Shown here in pieces: positions 4,993 through 5,604 of a DNA stretch of 5,604 nt (the stretch's first letter is position 1; each line of letters opens with the position of its first letter). The notes beneath the pieces were generated by a model. The model saw only the letters and a program-made list of their open reading frames with translations, was not told the DNA's origin and searched no databases. Origin of the DNA: Anaerobacillus sp. (GTDB lineage Bacteria > Bacillota > Bacilli > Bacillales_H > Anaerobacillaceae); NCBI GenBank assembly GCA_007120055.1, contig SKOL01000663.1:1-5604 (forward strand), in the 5' to 3' direction. The position numbers and the translations under genes are program-made.

Positions 4993-5318
4993 AATCTTTA
5001 TTAATTGTAGGCGCGGATAATTTAGGGAATATTCCAGACAAGTTAGAGGAGTTTGGTATCAATGAGATTATTCATATTAACGGTCGCAAAGTACGCCAAG
5101 TAAAAAGAGATATTCCAGAAGGTATAGATTCGGTTTTGGTATTAACAGATTTTATTAATCACAACCTCGCAAAAGTAGTCAAAAAGAAAGCCCAAGAAGC
5201 ATTGGTACCAATTTATTATGCTAAAAGATCATGGTGTTCAATACACCAAGCTCTATCAAAGTGTGAAACGCTTTGTCCACATCATGCCCAATGTGTGAAA
5301 ATGAAGAAGGCTAACTGA
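4989..5318 (+). CDS. DUF2325 protein with C-terminal Cys/His cluster, under apparent Fur control
   Basis: A 109-aa cytoplasmic protein of the DUF2325 family. The N-terminus has an alternating hydrophobic strand and glycine turn (SLLIVGADNLGNIPDKL, residues 3-19). The second half has the family's TDFINHN (53-59), VKKKAQEALVPIYYAKRS (64-81) and SIHQAL (84-89), an arrangement like a small Rossmann-type fold. Unlike simple members it ends in a dense cluster: C83, H86, C92, C96, H98, H99 and C102. This could hold iron, an Fe-S centre, haem or zinc; which one is not known. The start chosen is ATG 4989, eight bases after AAGAAGGTGA (4971-4980); a GTG at 4977 lies inside that binding site and would leave no site of its own. 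A sigma-A promoter with a near-perfect Fur box lies directly upstream, so expression under iron limitation is expected. No clear terminator follows; only a T-rich tract is seen near 5394-5408. Confidence 0.88.
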   Translation: MKSLLIVGADNLGNIPDKLEEFGINEIIHINGRKVRQVKRDIPEGIDSVLVLTDFINHNLAKVVKKKAQEALVPIYYAKRSWCSIHQALSKCETLCPHHAQCVKMKKAN

Positions 5319-5370
5319 TGACAAATGTAATTTTTGAAAGTAGTTAGACGGAATTGAATAGGAGAGAACA

Positions 5371-5499
5371 TTGCAGGTGGTATTGTACTATCTGTTTTTC
5401 TTTTTATTTGAAGGTGTGACGAATGTTTTACAGTGTGGGAGATGGTGCGCGGTATGGGGGGACTGTGTAATAGAAGGGCGAACAGAATGCTTATTTTGA
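5371..5499 (+). CDS. Doubtful 42-aa hydrophobic, Cys-rich ORF
   Basis: TTG 5371 is preceded by AGGAGAG (5360-5366) at a good distance and opens a 42-codon ORF ending TGA 5497-5499. The product begins with a hydrophobic stretch (VVLYYLFFFLF, residues 3-13) and then has four cysteines at 22, 26, 32 and 40. It could be a small membrane or secreted peptide. It could also be a chance ORF: the composition is odd (Trp- and Phe-rich), no promoter was recognised, and a shorter ATG ORF in another frame (5413-5460) also has a fair binding site. I recognise no family. Confidence 0.2.
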   Translation: MQVVLYYLFFFLFEGVTNVLQCGRWCAVWGDCVIEGRTECLF

Positions 5500-5604
5500 A
5501 ACTTTGGATTTCTCTTCTTTTGATTTGAGTCGAGAAGAGAAATTATTCTGCCGTTTGGATTTCTCTTCTCCTGATTTGAGTCGATTAGAGAAATTATTCT
5601 GCCG
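5491..5604 (-). CDS. Possible 3' end of a repeat-containing protein, truncated by window edge
   Basis: The minus strand is open from the window edge to TAA at 5493-5491, giving 37 residues. They are two 17-residue repeats, RQNNFSNRLKSGEEKSK and RQNNFSSRLKSKEEKSK, then VSK. The composition (Lys, Arg, Glu, Asn, Ser) is hydrophilic and looks like a plausible low-complexity protein tail. The opposite strand is also open (17-residue unit LDFSSFDLSREEKLFCR), because the repeat unit is 51 bases and therefore keeps every open frame open. Coding on either strand is unproven; no terminator was seen after the TAA. Confidence 0.25.
   Translation of the reverse strand, partial: RQNNFSNRLKSGEEKSKRQNNFSSRLKSKEEKSKVSK
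5503..5604. repeat. Tandem 51-bp repeat, two copies, continuing past the window
   Basis: Copy 1 (5503-5553) and copy 2 (5554-5604) both begin TTTGGATTTCTCTTCT and end AGAGAAATTATTCTGCCG, and agree at 47 of 51 positions by eye. Each contains an inverted repeat: in copy 1, TTTCTCTTCT (5509-5518) against AGAAGAGAAA (5533-5542) is perfect; in copy 2 only seven outer pairs remain. The window ends exactly at a unit boundary, so the array probably goes on. The unit length is divisible by three. Confidence 0.9.

Noticed and set aside
5503..5604. CRISPR array
   Set aside because: The units are directly adjacent with no unique spacers; this is a plain tandem repeat.

Overview
The window looks like low-GC Firmicute chromosome, most likely from the Bacillus cereus group. 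The AT-rich codon use, AGGAGG/GGTGA ribosome binding sites, A/T-rich Fur boxes of Bacillus type, an M-box leader very like that of B. subtilis mgtE, and small DUF1540, CxxH/CxxC and DUF2325 proteins all fit. This is judged from remembered family features, not from a search.

Layout. Bases 1-1502 hold the 3' part of a fused two-module ABC permease of the ferric-iron (FbpB-like) family, closed by a strong terminator. Bases 1503-1908 are non-coding: an orphan ribosome binding site with a 16-codon ORF, a 20-bp palindrome and a 37-bp perfect palindrome. A 51-aa DUF1540 protein with four cysteines follows (1909-2064), with its own terminator. Next comes a promoter with a perfect 7-1-7 Fur box, a leader of about 180 nt holding a weaker Fur-like site, and a 73-aa CxxH/CxxC protein (2416-2637). 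Convergent to it is mgtE (2802-4172, minus strand), a Mg2+ channel/transporter. Its leader of about 430 nt carries a sigma-A promoter, an M-box Mg2+ riboswitch, an intrinsic terminator that can pair alternatively with the riboswitch P1 strand, a possible 40-codon upstream ORF, and a hairpin ending two bases before the mgtE ribosome binding site. Between the mgtE promoter and the next gene lie a 112-bp element with 14-bp terminal inverted repeats and a separate 10-bp dyad. A second Fur-box promoter drives a 109-aa DUF2325 protein with a C-terminal Cys/His cluster (4989-5318). The right end holds a doubtful 42-codon ORF and two tandem copies of a 51-bp repeat that run into the window edge.

How the parts relate. 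The common theme is metal homeostasis: a probable iron importer permease, two small cysteine-containing proteins under apparent Fur (iron) control, and a Mg2+ importer under riboswitch control. Most units have their own promoter or terminator, so this is a group of single-gene transcription units and not one operon. The most interesting lead is the pair of Fur-boxed, functionally uncharacterised small Cys proteins on either side of mgtE. The second is the layered mgtE leader.
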